Source of the DNA: CBDDCA01 sp965218205
Lineage (GTDB): Bacteria > Spirochaetota > Spirochaetia > WTKD01 > G963693115
Direction: 5' to 3'
NCBI GenBank assembly: GCA_965218205.1
Contig: OZ244590.1
Span: 248,001-312,000, forward strand
DNA length: 64,000 nucleotides
Below are positions 1 through 9,083 of this stretch, in pieces. The notes under the pieces were generated by a model. That model did not search any database. It was not told the DNA's origin and was given only the letters and a program-made list of their open reading frames with translations. How positions within the stretch are numbered: position 1 is the first letter of the stretch; every line of letters begins with the position of its first letter. Both the position numbers and the translations under genes were made by a program.

Positions 1-70
1 AGAATTAAGTCAAAAAAGCACCAGCCTTGAATCCATTTTTGAAAAAATTACTAAACAATCAGGAGAGTAG
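1..70 (+). CDS. ABC transporter ATP-binding protein, C-terminal end only
   Basis: Only the last 22 codons are inside the window, read from base 2 to the TAG at 68-70. The tail ends SLESIFEKITKQSGE, which resembles the extreme C-terminus of ABC-2 type ATPases (the LEEIF.ELT region of GldA/CcmA-like proteins). The next gene starts 2 nt after this stop and encodes the matching permease, so the two are almost certainly translated together. The family is inferred from this tail and from context, since no Walker motif is visible here. Confidence 0.6.
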   Translation, partial: ELSQKSTSLESIFEKITKQSGE

Positions 71-71
71 C

Positions 72-788
72 ATGACATTTATATTAGTAAAAAAAGAGTT
101 AAAACAATATTTTAGCTCTCCCATTGCGTATATTCTTATTTTCTTTTTTACATTGATTGTCTCTTTATGGACATTTCAATTTCAAGCGTTTTTTGTGCAA
201 AATAGGGCAGATTTTCGCACTATTTTTAGTATTATTCCTATATTTTTTATTATAGTAGTACCAGCGGTAACAATGCGTACATGGTCAGAAGAGAAAAAAA
301 CAGGTTCAGATGAGCTATTACTTACCCTTCCTTTTACTGAATGGCAGTTAGTGTTTGGAAAGTTTTTAGGGGCATTGAGCTTGTTTCTTGTGATGATTGT
401 AATAAATACTATTCTTACGCTATCGTTGTTGCCGTTTGGTGATTTTGAGCTAGGCGTACTCTTTGCAAACTATCTGGGTATTATACTGCTTACTACTACC
501 GAAGTGAGTCTTGGGTGTTTTCTCTCATCGCTTTCGAAAAATCAAATATCTAATTTCCTTTTAACTGCACTTGTGCTTTTTTTGCTTACCCTTATAGCGT
601 ATCTTCCAAATTTGCCTGCCTTGCCACGTTTTTTAGCACAGCTTATAGACTATATTGCTTTGCCCACACATCTTGACAGTTTTGTAAAAGGGCTTATTGA
701 TACGAGAGATGTTATATATTATCTTGCAGTATCGGCTCTATTCTTATTTTTAAATAGACAAGTACTTATTAACAGAAAATGGAGGTAG
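72..788 (+). CDS. ABC-2 type transporter permease (GldF-like)
   Basis: Integral membrane permease of an ABC exporter related to the gliding-motility transporter GldF. The protein (238 aa from this start) has about six hydrophobic segments, beginning with YILIFFFTLIVSLWTF near residue 20. A conserved RTWSEEKKTGSDELLLTLP stretch follows the second segment and is typical of ABC-2/GldF permeases. I chose ATG at 72 because AGGAGA lies just before it at 61-66 and the TTG at 27 would overlap the ATPase gene. It sits between the ATPase gene and a GldG-like substrate-binding gene. In non-gliding spirochaetes the cargo is unknown. Confidence 0.85.
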   Translation: MTFILVKKELKQYFSSPIAYILIFFFTLIVSLWTFQFQAFFVQNRADFRTIFSIIPIFFIIVVPAVTMRTWSEEKKTGSDELLLTLPFTEWQLVFGKFLGALSLFLVMIVINTILTLSLLPFGDFELGVLFANYLGIILLTTTEVSLGCFLSSLSKNQISNFLLTALVLFLLTLIAYLPNLPALPRFLAQLIDYIALPTHLDSFVKGLIDTRDVIYYLAVSALFLFLNRQVLINRKWR

Positions 789-790
789 AC

Positions 791-2524
791 ATGAGTAATG
801 ATGAAAAAAATGAAGATATAAAAGATGTATCATCTGTGCCAGTACAACAGGATGATACTCAGAAAGATGTAGCATCTCACGGAGAAAATTCTGCTGTATC
901 TCAAAAGAAAGTAAAGAAAGGGGCTAAAGGAGGGGGTATATGGCAGAAAAAAGCAAAGGAGCAGTTTGTTTCTATTGTATTTTTTGCAGTAATCGTGTTA
1001 GTGCTAATAAACTCGTTGGTATTTCCCTTTCGTATTGATACTACAGAAAATAAAGTATACTCAATCTCTCAGGTGACCATTGATATACTAAGAGACCTTG
1101 AGGATATTGTATACATAGATTATTATATTAGTCCTAAATTAAAACTGCAAGCACAAGGAACACAGCAAATTCTTGATACATTACAAGAAATAGCAGCACG
1201 GAGTTCTGGGACTATTATTGTAGAGGAGATTGATCCAGAAACATTGAGCGAAGAAGAATTACGTGGAAAAGGCTTAGAGCCAAGACAGATACAGTTTGTT
1301 GAAAAGAACGAGGCATCTTTTGCAGTGGTATATTCAGGCATTGTTATTTCTTATCAAGAACGAAACAGTGTTATCCCTTTTACGTTGGAGCCATCCATTA
1401 TTGAATATCAAGTGGTATCAAAAATAGTAGAAACATATAATGATGATGCGCGTGTTGTCGGAGTGTTGTATCTTGATGCATACTATGATGATCAACAGAA
1501 TAGGCAAGTGATACAACAAATACTTGAGCAAGATTTTGAAGTAAAAACAATAGAAAAAGACGATGCCTCGTTTCCTGATGAGGTGGATGTGTTATATATT
1601 TTAGGAAATCAGGATGTGTCCAATGACTTAGCATACCGTATAGATCAATTTGTTATGCAAGGAAAAGGAGTGTTCTTTGCAGTTGATAGAGCAAATGTTG
1701 ATTTACAAAGAGGCTTATTTGCAACAGCCAATGACACAGTCCTTAATAAAATGATAGAGAGTTATGGGCTTACTATAAAAAATGAAATAGCACTTGATTC
1801 TCTTAATAAGCAGATTCCTTTAAGTGGTGGTGCAGGAGTAAGCATTTTTCAAAGTTATCCAATGTGGCCTACCATTGCTCAGCAAAATGTTGCCTTAGAT
1901 CATCCTATTACAAACCGTTTTGCAGGCTTGGATATGTATTGGACAAGCCCAATAGTCGTTCGTGATGATGTGGCAGACTATGTGACAAATATAGTGAAAA
2001 CTACAGAAGATGGATGGACAGTAGGGCCTAATGCACAAGGAAATGGCTTTAATGTAGTTCCTGATAACACTGGATTTTTTACTTCTAAAAATGAAGAGAA
2101 TACTAAACAATATAATCTTATCTCTGTATTTAATGGCCCATTATCAAGTGCAGTAGAAGCAGGAATTGTAAGTACCCCAGAGGAGAGTACAGAAGAGTAT
2201 ATATCAAGTACCGAACAAGCACGGTTTCTTGCTGTAGGAAGTCATTATTTTATAAGTCCTCTCTATCAGTTTTCTAATGCACAGTATAATATTTCTTTTG
2301 TATCTAACTCAACAGAATGGTTAAGTGCTGATGTAGAGTTATTACAGATAAAATCAAAGAATGTACGTAATCTTCAATTAAATAAGATTCAAGACGAAGC
2401 AAAAAAAGAAGGGTATATGTTTGTTGTTCAGTTAATCAATAACTTTTTTGTCCCTTTACTTATAGTTATTGTTGGGGCAGTAGTACTTTTTATGAGAAGA
2501 AATCTTTCTCGGAGACGATATTAA
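791..2524 (+). CDS. GldG-like ABC auxiliary (periplasmic) protein
   Basis: Member of the GldG/ABC-type uncharacterised auxiliary family that works with GldF-type permeases. From ATG 791 (GGAGG at 782-786) it has a charged cytoplasmic N-terminus, one membrane segment (SIVFFAVIVLVLINSLVFPF), a long extracytoplasmic part and a C-terminal membrane anchor (VPLLIVIVGAVVLFM) before an Arg-rich tail. The motif RIDTTENKVYSIS right after the first helix is the family hallmark (DLTEEKRYSLS-like). It overlaps the end of the permease gene if the earlier ATG at 779 is used. It probably forms one operon with the ATPase, permease and DUF4340 genes. Confidence 0.85.
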   Translation: MSNDEKNEDIKDVSSVPVQQDDTQKDVASHGENSAVSQKKVKKGAKGGGIWQKKAKEQFVSIVFFAVIVLVLINSLVFPFRIDTTENKVYSISQVTIDILRDLEDIVYIDYYISPKLKLQAQGTQQILDTLQEIAARSSGTIIVEEIDPETLSEEELRGKGLEPRQIQFVEKNEASFAVVYSGIVISYQERNSVIPFTLEPSIIEYQVVSKIVETYNDDARVVGVLYLDAYYDDQQNRQVIQQILEQDFEVKTIEKDDASFPDEVDVLYILGNQDVSNDLAYRIDQFVMQGKGVFFAVDRANVDLQRGLFATANDTVLNKMIESYGLTIKNEIALDSLNKQIPLSGGAGVSIFQSYPMWPTIAQQNVALDHPITNRFAGLDMYWTSPIVVRDDVADYVTNIVKTTEDGWTVGPNAQGNGFNVVPDNTGFFTSKNEENTKQYNLISVFNGPLSSAVEAGIVSTPEESTEEYISSTEQARFLAVGSHYFISPLYQFSNAQYNISFVSNSTEWLSADVELLQIKSKNVRNLQLNKIQDEAKKEGYMFVVQLINNFFVPLLIVIVGAVVLFMRRNLSRRRY

Positions 2525-2542
2525 AAATAAAGGAGAATAATT

Positions 2543-3574
2543 GTGACTAAAAATACAAAAAATATTGTAATACTCATTGTGATATTGGTTATATTAGTGC
2601 TAGTGTATATCATAGCTACAGTAACAAAGCCTCAATCACAGCAGAGAAAAAAAGTATCGCAGCCACTTATTGGTACTGTTGATATAGCTAAGGTAGAAGG
2701 AATAGATACAAGCGAAAAATTTGTTCTCAAAAAACTAAACAGTGTATGGACGCTCACAAGAGAAGAAGAGGATGTGGATGTAAAAAATTATCCTGTAAAT
2801 CAAGATATAGTGCAATCGTTCCTCAATACAATAGCAAAGGTAAAAAAAGGAAGGCTTGTATCGAAAGATCCAAAAGATGTATCACAGTATCAGTTAGGTG
2901 ATACTGCGTACTCCTTAGTTCTTTCAGCAGAGGATGGGTCTCAGCTCATTTCATTGCGAGTGGGTGATGCTTCAGGAGCAAATAGTTTTGCTCAAATTGA
3001 TGATACTACTTCTGTGTATCAAATAGATGATACTATGCTGTCTTACCTACAGTATGATTATCTGGATTGGGTAGACCTTCGTTTGTTTCCTAGTAATAAT
3101 GCTGTAGAAAATGTATCTCAGTATCAAATACAACGATATGATGATAAGACAAAAGTGTTGTCAAGTACTATGCTACTAGAAAGAAACGATGAAGGATGGA
3201 GTTTAGTAGGTTCTGATAAAAAGATTGATGCTGTGCTTGCAGAAAAATATCTCACAGATATGTTTTTCTTAGAAGCGAAAGATCTTACGTCTGTGGCATT
3301 ACAAGAGGAAACAAAAAGCATCAGTATAAAAGTAACTCAAAAATCAGGAGATGCTCTTGAACTAGATATATACTTTTTTGCTGATACCTATTATGCAAAA
3401 ACAAAGGGAGGACACGATACTGTTGCTTTTGTTCTTAATAACTCGACAGTAGAAGATCGTTTCTTTGTTGATGATGATCACTTTTTTGCTCAGGAGTCTG
3501 AAGCTAAAGAAAATGAAGAAACTATGCTTCAAGACTCAGAACAAACACCACCTCCTGTATTAGTGGAAGAGTAA
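2543..3574 (+). CDS. DUF4340 domain-containing membrane-anchored protein
   Basis: 343 aa with a GTG start preceded by AAAGGAG. There is one N-terminal membrane anchor (IVILIVILVILVLVYIIATV), then a periplasmic domain with LKKLNSVWTLT and DYLDWVDLRLFP signatures typical of DUF4340. This family is found beside GldF/GldG-type ABC transporters, and here it lies 18 nt after the GldG-like gene, so a shared function is likely. The acidic tail (ESEAKENEETMLQDSEQ) is low complexity. Its molecular function is unknown. A 14-bp hairpin after the stop ends the operon. Confidence 0.8.
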   Translation: MTKNTKNIVILIVILVILVLVYIIATVTKPQSQQRKKVSQPLIGTVDIAKVEGIDTSEKFVLKKLNSVWTLTREEEDVDVKNYPVNQDIVQSFLNTIAKVKKGRLVSKDPKDVSQYQLGDTAYSLVLSAEDGSQLISLRVGDASGANSFAQIDDTTSVYQIDDTMLSYLQYDYLDWVDLRLFPSNNAVENVSQYQIQRYDDKTKVLSSTMLLERNDEGWSLVGSDKKIDAVLAEKYLTDMFFLEAKDLTSVALQEETKSISIKVTQKSGDALELDIYFFADTYYAKTKGGHDTVAFVLNNSTVEDRFFVDDDHFFAQESEAKENEETMLQDSEQTPPPVLVEE

Positions 3575-3582
3575 TACTTGTA

Positions 3583-3620
3583 TATATCAATAGCCCTCAT
3601 AATTTTGGGCTATTGATATA
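3583..3620. terminator. Strong inverted repeat, probable transcription terminator
   Basis: A perfect 14-bp inverted repeat, TATATCAATAGCCC (3583-3596) against GGGCTATTGATATA (3607-3620), with a 10-nt loop. It lies 9 nt after the DUF4340 stop codon. The flanking T run is weak, so the terminator call rests on stem strength and position. Confidence 0.7.
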
Positions 3621-3679
3621 ATATCGTTATTGTTGACTTAAATAAAAATAGTACTAGTATGGTATACTTGTACTAGTGT

Positions 3680-4597
3680 TTGGAGGAAAGTATTGCTAAG
3701 AACAGTATCACAATAGTGACTGCATATTATCGTCTTAAGAAAGCAAAACATAGCGATAGTATGTATAAACAGTGGATAAAAAATTTTCTCTGTAATATGA
3801 AACTTCCGCTCGTTATATTTACTGATAAAGAGCATGCTCCCTATTTTTTACGATTACGGAAAAAGTATAAAGAAAATACCGTTGTTATTATAAAAGAATT
3901 GCATCAGCTTCATGAGTATGCTCATTATGCATTGTATCAAGAACATCATGCAAAAGATACAGAAAAAGATATACATAGTCCTGATCTGTATATTATATGG
4001 AACGAAAAATTACATTTTGTAAAAGAAGCGTATGAGTTAAATGTGTTTCGGTCACAATGGTTTATGTGGATGGATATTGGAGCGTTTAGAAATAGAAAAG
4101 GAAGTTATGATTTAACACCAAGAGAAATTGCACAGTGGCCTGATGCAGAAAAAGTAGCTACTATGTCTCCCCATAAAGTAGTAATGACAAGGGTAGAGAA
4201 GGAGTTTGATATTCAACAATATGCGAGAGAGAAAGAAAATATAGCTACATTAATCTTGCAAACAAGAGAACATGTTGGAGGCTTATTTCTTATTCATAGT
4301 TCTATTCTCTTAAAAATATATAATCTTTATTACACATTGAAAGAGAGTATGTATTCTCATGGTACATTTATTGGGAAAGATCAAAATATATATGCTCGTC
4401 TTGCTATTGGGTATCCTGAATATGTGCATTTGCTTGAAGTTCCTTCCTCCTTTGAGACATGGTTTTATTTTCATCAATATTTTTTGCCAGAGAAATTGTT
4501 ACAGAAAAAAATGAAGCCTTCGTTGTATCAATCCTTTAAGAATAGTATAAAAGGCATGCTGTGGAAATTGGAGGGAGAGACGCCCTCAATGGAATAA
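3680..4597 (+). CDS. HtrL/YibB-family glycosyltransferase-like protein
   Basis: About 300 aa, resembling the HtrL/YibB (WlaTC) family of putative glycosyltransferases. Visible signatures are ITIVTAYY at the N-terminus, the WMWMDIGAFR motif (an acidic metal-binding-like centre) around residue 130, and a late GTFIGKDQNI segment. It is followed by a fucosyltransferase-like gene 18 nt downstream, so both probably modify surface glycans. The start is uncertain. The TTG at 3680 overlaps a GGAGG, whereas the in-frame ATT at 3692 is placed 5 nt after that GGAGG, so a rare ATT start is possible. A TATACT box precedes it. Confidence 0.7.
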   Translation: MEESIAKNSITIVTAYYRLKKAKHSDSMYKQWIKNFLCNMKLPLVIFTDKEHAPYFLRLRKKYKENTVVIIKELHQLHEYAHYALYQEHHAKDTEKDIHSPDLYIIWNEKLHFVKEAYELNVFRSQWFMWMDIGAFRNRKGSYDLTPREIAQWPDAEKVATMSPHKVVMTRVEKEFDIQQYAREKENIATLILQTREHVGGLFLIHSSILLKIYNLYYTLKESMYSHGTFIGKDQNIYARLAIGYPEYVHLLEVPSSFETWFYFHQYFLPEKLLQKKMKPSLYQSFKNSIKGMLWKLEGETPSME

Positions 4598-4615
4598 TAA
4601 TAAGTAGAGAAAGAT

Positions 4616-5572
4616 ATGATAGCTGTTAAAATACAAGGGAGACTTGGCAATCAATTATTTCAATACGCTACAGCCTATGCCTTAGCAAGAAAAAATAATA
4701 CCTATGTTGTTCTTGATTTTTTAGATTATGATTATTTTGTAAAAGATTCTTCTGGTAACAGTATAAAAGCCCGTATTCTTTTTCTTGATGAATATAATAT
4801 TATTGCTCAGTATGGTTGCTTACTAATACCTTCTCAAACATATTATAGGAGAGTGCATGCTTTATTATCTCTTATAAGGAAAATGAATGTTCCTATGAAA
4901 GTAGCATTATTTCTTAAACGGTATCTTACACGAATATATTGTTTGAAAACTTTTAATAATCATCATGTTAAATATGGGTATTCAGATGAGTATGTACAAT
5001 CTTTATTTCGTCTGGGGAATAATGTATACCTTGATGGTTGGTTTCAATGCCATACATTTTTTGAAGAGTATCGCAGTGATATTCTTTCGCAATGTACCCT
5101 TCGTAATCCACTTGGAAGCTATTCCTTAGAATACGAAAAAATCATATTGAGTAAAAAGCAATCAGTGGGAGTTCATATTCGTAGGACAGATGTTGTTACT
5201 ATTGGCAATTTGGTAGGTATAGATTATTATCTTGCTGCAATACATATTATGCAGAAAAAACTACCGCATCCGCATTATTTTTTCTTTAGTGATGATCCTG
5301 CATGGGTTAAAAGGCAGGCTCATCGCTTCTCTCATATACCCTTTACTATTATGGACGGAAATTCACTTGAAAAAGGATATGAAGATTTATATTTACTGAG
5401 TAAATGTAAGCATCAAATAATTGCAAGTAGTACATTTAGTTGGTGGGGAGCATGGCTTAATACACATAGAGATAAAATAGTAATTTTGCCGTTTATTCGT
5501 TCTAAAGAAAAAGAAGGATACAGTATCAATGATACAGATGTGCCTCAAGCATGGATTAAGATACCAATATGA
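4616..5572 (+). CDS. Glycosyltransferase family 11 (alpha-1,2-fucosyltransferase-like)
   Basis: 318 aa. GT11 enzymes transfer fucose from GDP-fucose to galactose-containing glycans. Signatures are the N-terminal GRLGNQLFQYATAYALA motif, GVHIRRTD around residue 186 (the HxRRxD donor-binding motif), YYLAAIHIM, FFFSDDPAWVK, and the C-terminal DLYLLSKCKHQIIASSTFSWWGAWLN, all in the order expected for the family. It lies just downstream of the HtrL-like gene. Acceptor and donor cannot be read from sequence. The likely role is decoration of surface polysaccharide or glycoprotein. Confidence 0.88.
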   Translation: MIAVKIQGRLGNQLFQYATAYALARKNNTYVVLDFLDYDYFVKDSSGNSIKARILFLDEYNIIAQYGCLLIPSQTYYRRVHALLSLIRKMNVPMKVALFLKRYLTRIYCLKTFNNHHVKYGYSDEYVQSLFRLGNNVYLDGWFQCHTFFEEYRSDILSQCTLRNPLGSYSLEYEKIILSKKQSVGVHIRRTDVVTIGNLVGIDYYLAAIHIMQKKLPHPHYFFFSDDPAWVKRQAHRFSHIPFTIMDGNSLEKGYEDLYLLSKCKHQIIASSTFSWWGAWLNTHRDKIVILPFIRSKEKEGYSINDTDVPQAWIKIPI

Positions 5573-5627
5573 TCATGAACGGAGCGAGACATATGAAAGT
5601 GAAAGTAATGTATAATAGCAAATATAT

Positions 5628-6437
5628 ATGACAGAAATAGCTACGCTTCCTCCTGTGCATCTAAGCCCCCGAGCAAAACGCTATCTTGCACAAAAAGGGT
5701 GGAGCTTTGAACAGTTTGTTTCCTTTTACCCATTGTTTCACTCGTATATTGAACAAAACTCTTTGTTAAGGATAGAAGAAGCAACTATTCGTTCGTTTTT
5801 ATTGCAACAAGAACAGGTAAGGAGTATTGAGCAGCGTACAATAACAATGTCAGCAGACGCGAAATCTGTTTGGCGATCCCATAAGCAATATAAAACACAG
5901 AACAAAACTATTACTCTAAATGATATGTTTTTGTATATTTGTTCTCGTGTGCTTGCAGAGTGTACTTTTATAAATTCCTTGCGAGAAGATGGAAACTATG
6001 TTGTTGAACATAGTTCGGTACATCTTTCTTTTATGGTAAATAGTCCTTCTGGGGTACTAATGCCAGTGTTACGAAATGCACATACGCAGTCTCTTACTGA
6101 AATATCACAGAACGCAAAAATTCTTATACATAAGTGTAGAAACAATAGTATAGATGCACAGTCCCTTAAAGGAGCTACATTTACTATAAGTAATTTTGGA
6201 TCGTATGGGATAGAACACTATACTCCTGTTCTCACTATTCCACAGACAGGAATATTAGGAATAAGTCCTATTGTGCCACAGGCAAGATATACAGCTGATG
6301 GAGGAGTATCTTTTAAGCCATATGTGACATTATCATTTTCTTTTGATAGTAGTGCATATAATGAAGTACAAGCAGCTGGATTTTTACACAAAGTATCGTT
6401 AGCCATAGCTCATTTTTCGCCTTCATCTGTAGCATGA
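5628..6437 (+). CDS. Dihydrolipoamide acyltransferase (E2)-like protein, catalytic residues lost
   Basis: 269 aa. The N-terminus (LSPRAKRYLAQKGW) looks like a peripheral-subunit-binding domain. The rest follows the E2 catalytic fold: SFMVNSPSGVLMPVLRNA, then KGATFTISNFGSYGIEHYTPVLTIPQTGILGIS. There is no N-terminal lipoyl domain (no DKA motif). The C-terminal catalytic motif DHRxxDG of true E2 enzymes is replaced by LSFSFDSSAYNEVQAAGFL, so the catalytic His is absent. It precedes the fused E1 gene by about 100 nt. It may act as a structural core or may be a decaying relic. A TATAAT box lies at 5611-5616. Confidence 0.72.
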   Translation: MTEIATLPPVHLSPRAKRYLAQKGWSFEQFVSFYPLFHSYIEQNSLLRIEEATIRSFLLQQEQVRSIEQRTITMSADAKSVWRSHKQYKTQNKTITLNDMFLYICSRVLAECTFINSLREDGNYVVEHSSVHLSFMVNSPSGVLMPVLRNAHTQSLTEISQNAKILIHKCRNNSIDAQSLKGATFTISNFGSYGIEHYTPVLTIPQTGILGISPIVPQARYTADGGVSFKPYVTLSFSFDSSAYNEVQAAGFLHKVSLAIAHFSPSSVA

Positions 6438-6541
6438 GAGATGCCAAAAAGAAAGTGAAAATAATGTATCACTAACAATAGTGAAGATTGGGAGCAAGAG
6501 TAGTTTTTTTCAATAAAAATACATGATACACTATAATAAGT

Positions 6542-8989
6542 ATGCCAAAGAGTATATTGTTACAAAAAGATGAAATACGCAAAGCAGATGTATTAGAGTC
6601 TGCATCTATTCCAATAAATGCGTATCAACCTCATTTTTATAGAGAACTGGAACGGTACGGGAAAGAAAGGTTAAGAAGAGTATATTATGATATGCTCATA
6701 ATTCGAGAGTTTGAGCAAATGCTTAATGCTATAAAAACAAAGGGAGAATATCAGAACATACGCTACACTCATAGAGGGGCAGTGCATTTATCTATTGGAC
6801 AGGAATCAGCCGCTGTAGGACAATGTCTTGCTTTAGAAAAAAATGATATTATTTTTGGTTCTCATCGTAGTCATGGTGAGATTATAGCAAAATGTTTTTC
6901 GGCTATTCGAGGCTTACATGAAAATGATTTATATACATTATTCTTGAATTATAGAGAAGGTGCTTTGTTACGTGTTGTTGAAAAGCATAAGCTGGCACAA
7001 AATATGTATGATGTTGCGGAATATTGTGTATTGTATGGGTTGCTTTCGGAAATTTTTGCAAGAGAAAACGGATTTAATGCAGGGGTAGGAGGGTCAATGC
7101 ATGCATTCTTTTTTCCGTTGGGAAGTATGCCAAATAATGCTATAGTGGGAGGCAGTGCTACTATTGCGTTAGGAGCTGCTTTGTATAAAAAAATACATAA
7201 TACACCGGGCATAGTAATTGCAAATATAGGGGATGCTGCTATGGCATGTGGAGCGGTATGGGAATCTCTTATGTTTTCTTCAATGGAACAGTACTATAGT
7301 CTTTGGGATAAAGAGGGAGCTCCGCCATATCTGGTGAATATCTTTAATAATTTTTATGGCATGGGAGGGCAAACTGTTGAGGAAACTATGGGGGTAGGGG
7401 TTATGGCTCGTGTTGCATCGGGGGTAAATGCACACGCTATGTATGCAGAGAGAGTCGATGGCTTTAATCCATTAGCGGTGGCTGATGCTACACGGAGAAA
7501 AAAAGAAATTTTACTACAAGGGCGTGGGCCTGTTTTGCTTGATACGATTACATATAGAATTTCAGGACATTCTTCTTCTGATGTTTCTTCATATAGAACA
7601 AAAGAGGAAATTGATAGCTTTAAGGAAAAAGATCCAATTATAGAGTATGCTAATTATTTGCTATCTCATGCTGTTGTAAGTAAAGAAGTATGCTCTTCTT
7701 TTTATGAAGATGGTATGACAAAAATAAAGAAGACACTTGAGCTTGTTATTGGTACAGAGGAAAATCCTTTTGTTACTGTTGCTGCTATTGAGAATAGAAT
7801 GTTTTCTCAAAAAGCATATGCTACAAATGATATACCAGAAGTACGTATTACACGAGAGGAAAACTCTCGTGTAAAACAGCTATTAAGTAAAAAACGCTAT
7901 GCTTTTGATGAACAAAAAAAACCATATCCAGAATCTCAGGTATATACATTGTGTGATGGGATATTTGAAGCTGTGCTGCATAGTGCATATACTGATTCAA
8001 AGTTGATATTGTATGGAGAAAAAAATAGAGATTGGGGAGGATCGTTTGCGTGTTATCGTGGCTTAACTGAGTCGTTGCCATATCATAGATTATTCAATCC
8101 TCCTATTGCAGAAAGTGCTATTGTTGGTACAGCTATAGGGTATGCTCTCAGTGGAGGACGGGCATTAGTGGAGCTTATGTATTGTGATTTTCTTGGGAGG
8201 GCGGGAGATGAAGTATTTAATCAGATGTCAAAGTGGCAAGGCATGAGTGCGTTAGCATTACAAATGCCATTAGTGCTGCGGGTATCAGTGGGAACTAGGT
8301 ATGGGCCACAGCATTCACAAGATTGGACATCTCTTGTGGCACACATACCTGGGTTACAAGTCATGTATCCTGTGACTCCCTATGATGCAAAAGGGATGCT
8401 TGCTACAGCATTGAGTGCAAGTAACCCTGTGATATTTTTTGAAAGTCAAAAATTGTATAGTAAGGGAGAGCTGTTTTATTCACAGGGAGTACCACAGGAG
8501 CATTATACAGTAGAATTGGGTGTTCCTGTACAGCGGAGAAACGGAAAGCATCTTAGTATTATTACAGTAGGGCCTCCTCTGTATCCAGCATTGGAAGCAT
8601 CACGGTATCTCTCAAAAAAACATGGTATAGAAACAGATGTTATTGATCTTCGTTTTATAAATCCATTACAATATGATATTCTTATAGAATCGGTAAAAAA
8701 AACAGGAAAGGTACTATTAGTAAGTGATGCAGTGGAAAGGGGTTCATTTATGCATACTGTAGCAAGTAATCTGAGTACAGTGGTATTTGATTATTTAGAT
8801 GCTCCTCCGTTTGTTGTTGGTGCAAAAAATCTTATTACTCCTCCTGCTGACTTGGAATTAGAGTATTTTCCTACTAAGCATACTATATTGGATGCTATTC
8901 ACCAAAATCTTATTCCGCTTAAGGGGTATCAAGCAAAGACTGTGCAAACTGCAACAGAGAGACTAAGATTGAATGCACTGGGAATTTAA
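6542..8989 (+). CDS. 2-oxoacid dehydrogenase E1, fused alpha and beta subunits
   Basis: 815 aa thiamine-diphosphate enzyme that decarboxylates a 2-oxoacid (pyruvate or branched-chain). Residues 1 to about 400 are the alpha part (YDMLIIREFEQML, then THRGAVHLSIGQE, then the TPP-binding region GDAAMACGAVWESLMFSS ending in NIFNN). Residues from about 470 are the beta part (IAESAIVGTAIGYALSGGRALVELMYCDF, GPQHSQD, YPVTPYDAKGMLATAL). The alpha-beta fusion is known in several anaerobes and in Bacteroidetes. Substrate cannot be assigned. TATAAT at 6532-6537 is only 4 nt from the ATG and there is no Shine-Dalgarno, which suggests a leaderless mRNA. Confidence 0.87.
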   Translation: MPKSILLQKDEIRKADVLESASIPINAYQPHFYRELERYGKERLRRVYYDMLIIREFEQMLNAIKTKGEYQNIRYTHRGAVHLSIGQESAAVGQCLALEKNDIIFGSHRSHGEIIAKCFSAIRGLHENDLYTLFLNYREGALLRVVEKHKLAQNMYDVAEYCVLYGLLSEIFARENGFNAGVGGSMHAFFFPLGSMPNNAIVGGSATIALGAALYKKIHNTPGIVIANIGDAAMACGAVWESLMFSSMEQYYSLWDKEGAPPYLVNIFNNFYGMGGQTVEETMGVGVMARVASGVNAHAMYAERVDGFNPLAVADATRRKKEILLQGRGPVLLDTITYRISGHSSSDVSSYRTKEEIDSFKEKDPIIEYANYLLSHAVVSKEVCSSFYEDGMTKIKKTLELVIGTEENPFVTVAAIENRMFSQKAYATNDIPEVRITREENSRVKQLLSKKRYAFDEQKKPYPESQVYTLCDGIFEAVLHSAYTDSKLILYGEKNRDWGGSFACYRGLTESLPYHRLFNPPIAESAIVGTAIGYALSGGRALVELMYCDFLGRAGDEVFNQMSKWQGMSALALQMPLVLRVSVGTRYGPQHSQDWTSLVAHIPGLQVMYPVTPYDAKGMLATALSASNPVIFFESQKLYSKGELFYSQGVPQEHYTVELGVPVQRRNGKHLSIITVGPPLYPALEASRYLSKKHGIETDVIDLRFINPLQYDILIESVKKTGKVLLVSDAVERGSFMHTVASNLSTVVFDYLDAPPFVVGAKNLITPPADLELEYFPTKHTILDAIHQNLIPLKGYQAKTVQTATERLRLNALGI

Positions 8990-9083
8990 TCATGGGAATT
9001 TGATAATAGGAATTTTATAATGAAAGTAGTAAAATTTTTGATTAAAATTGCAGATAATAAGAACACACTCATAGTGTATTTAC

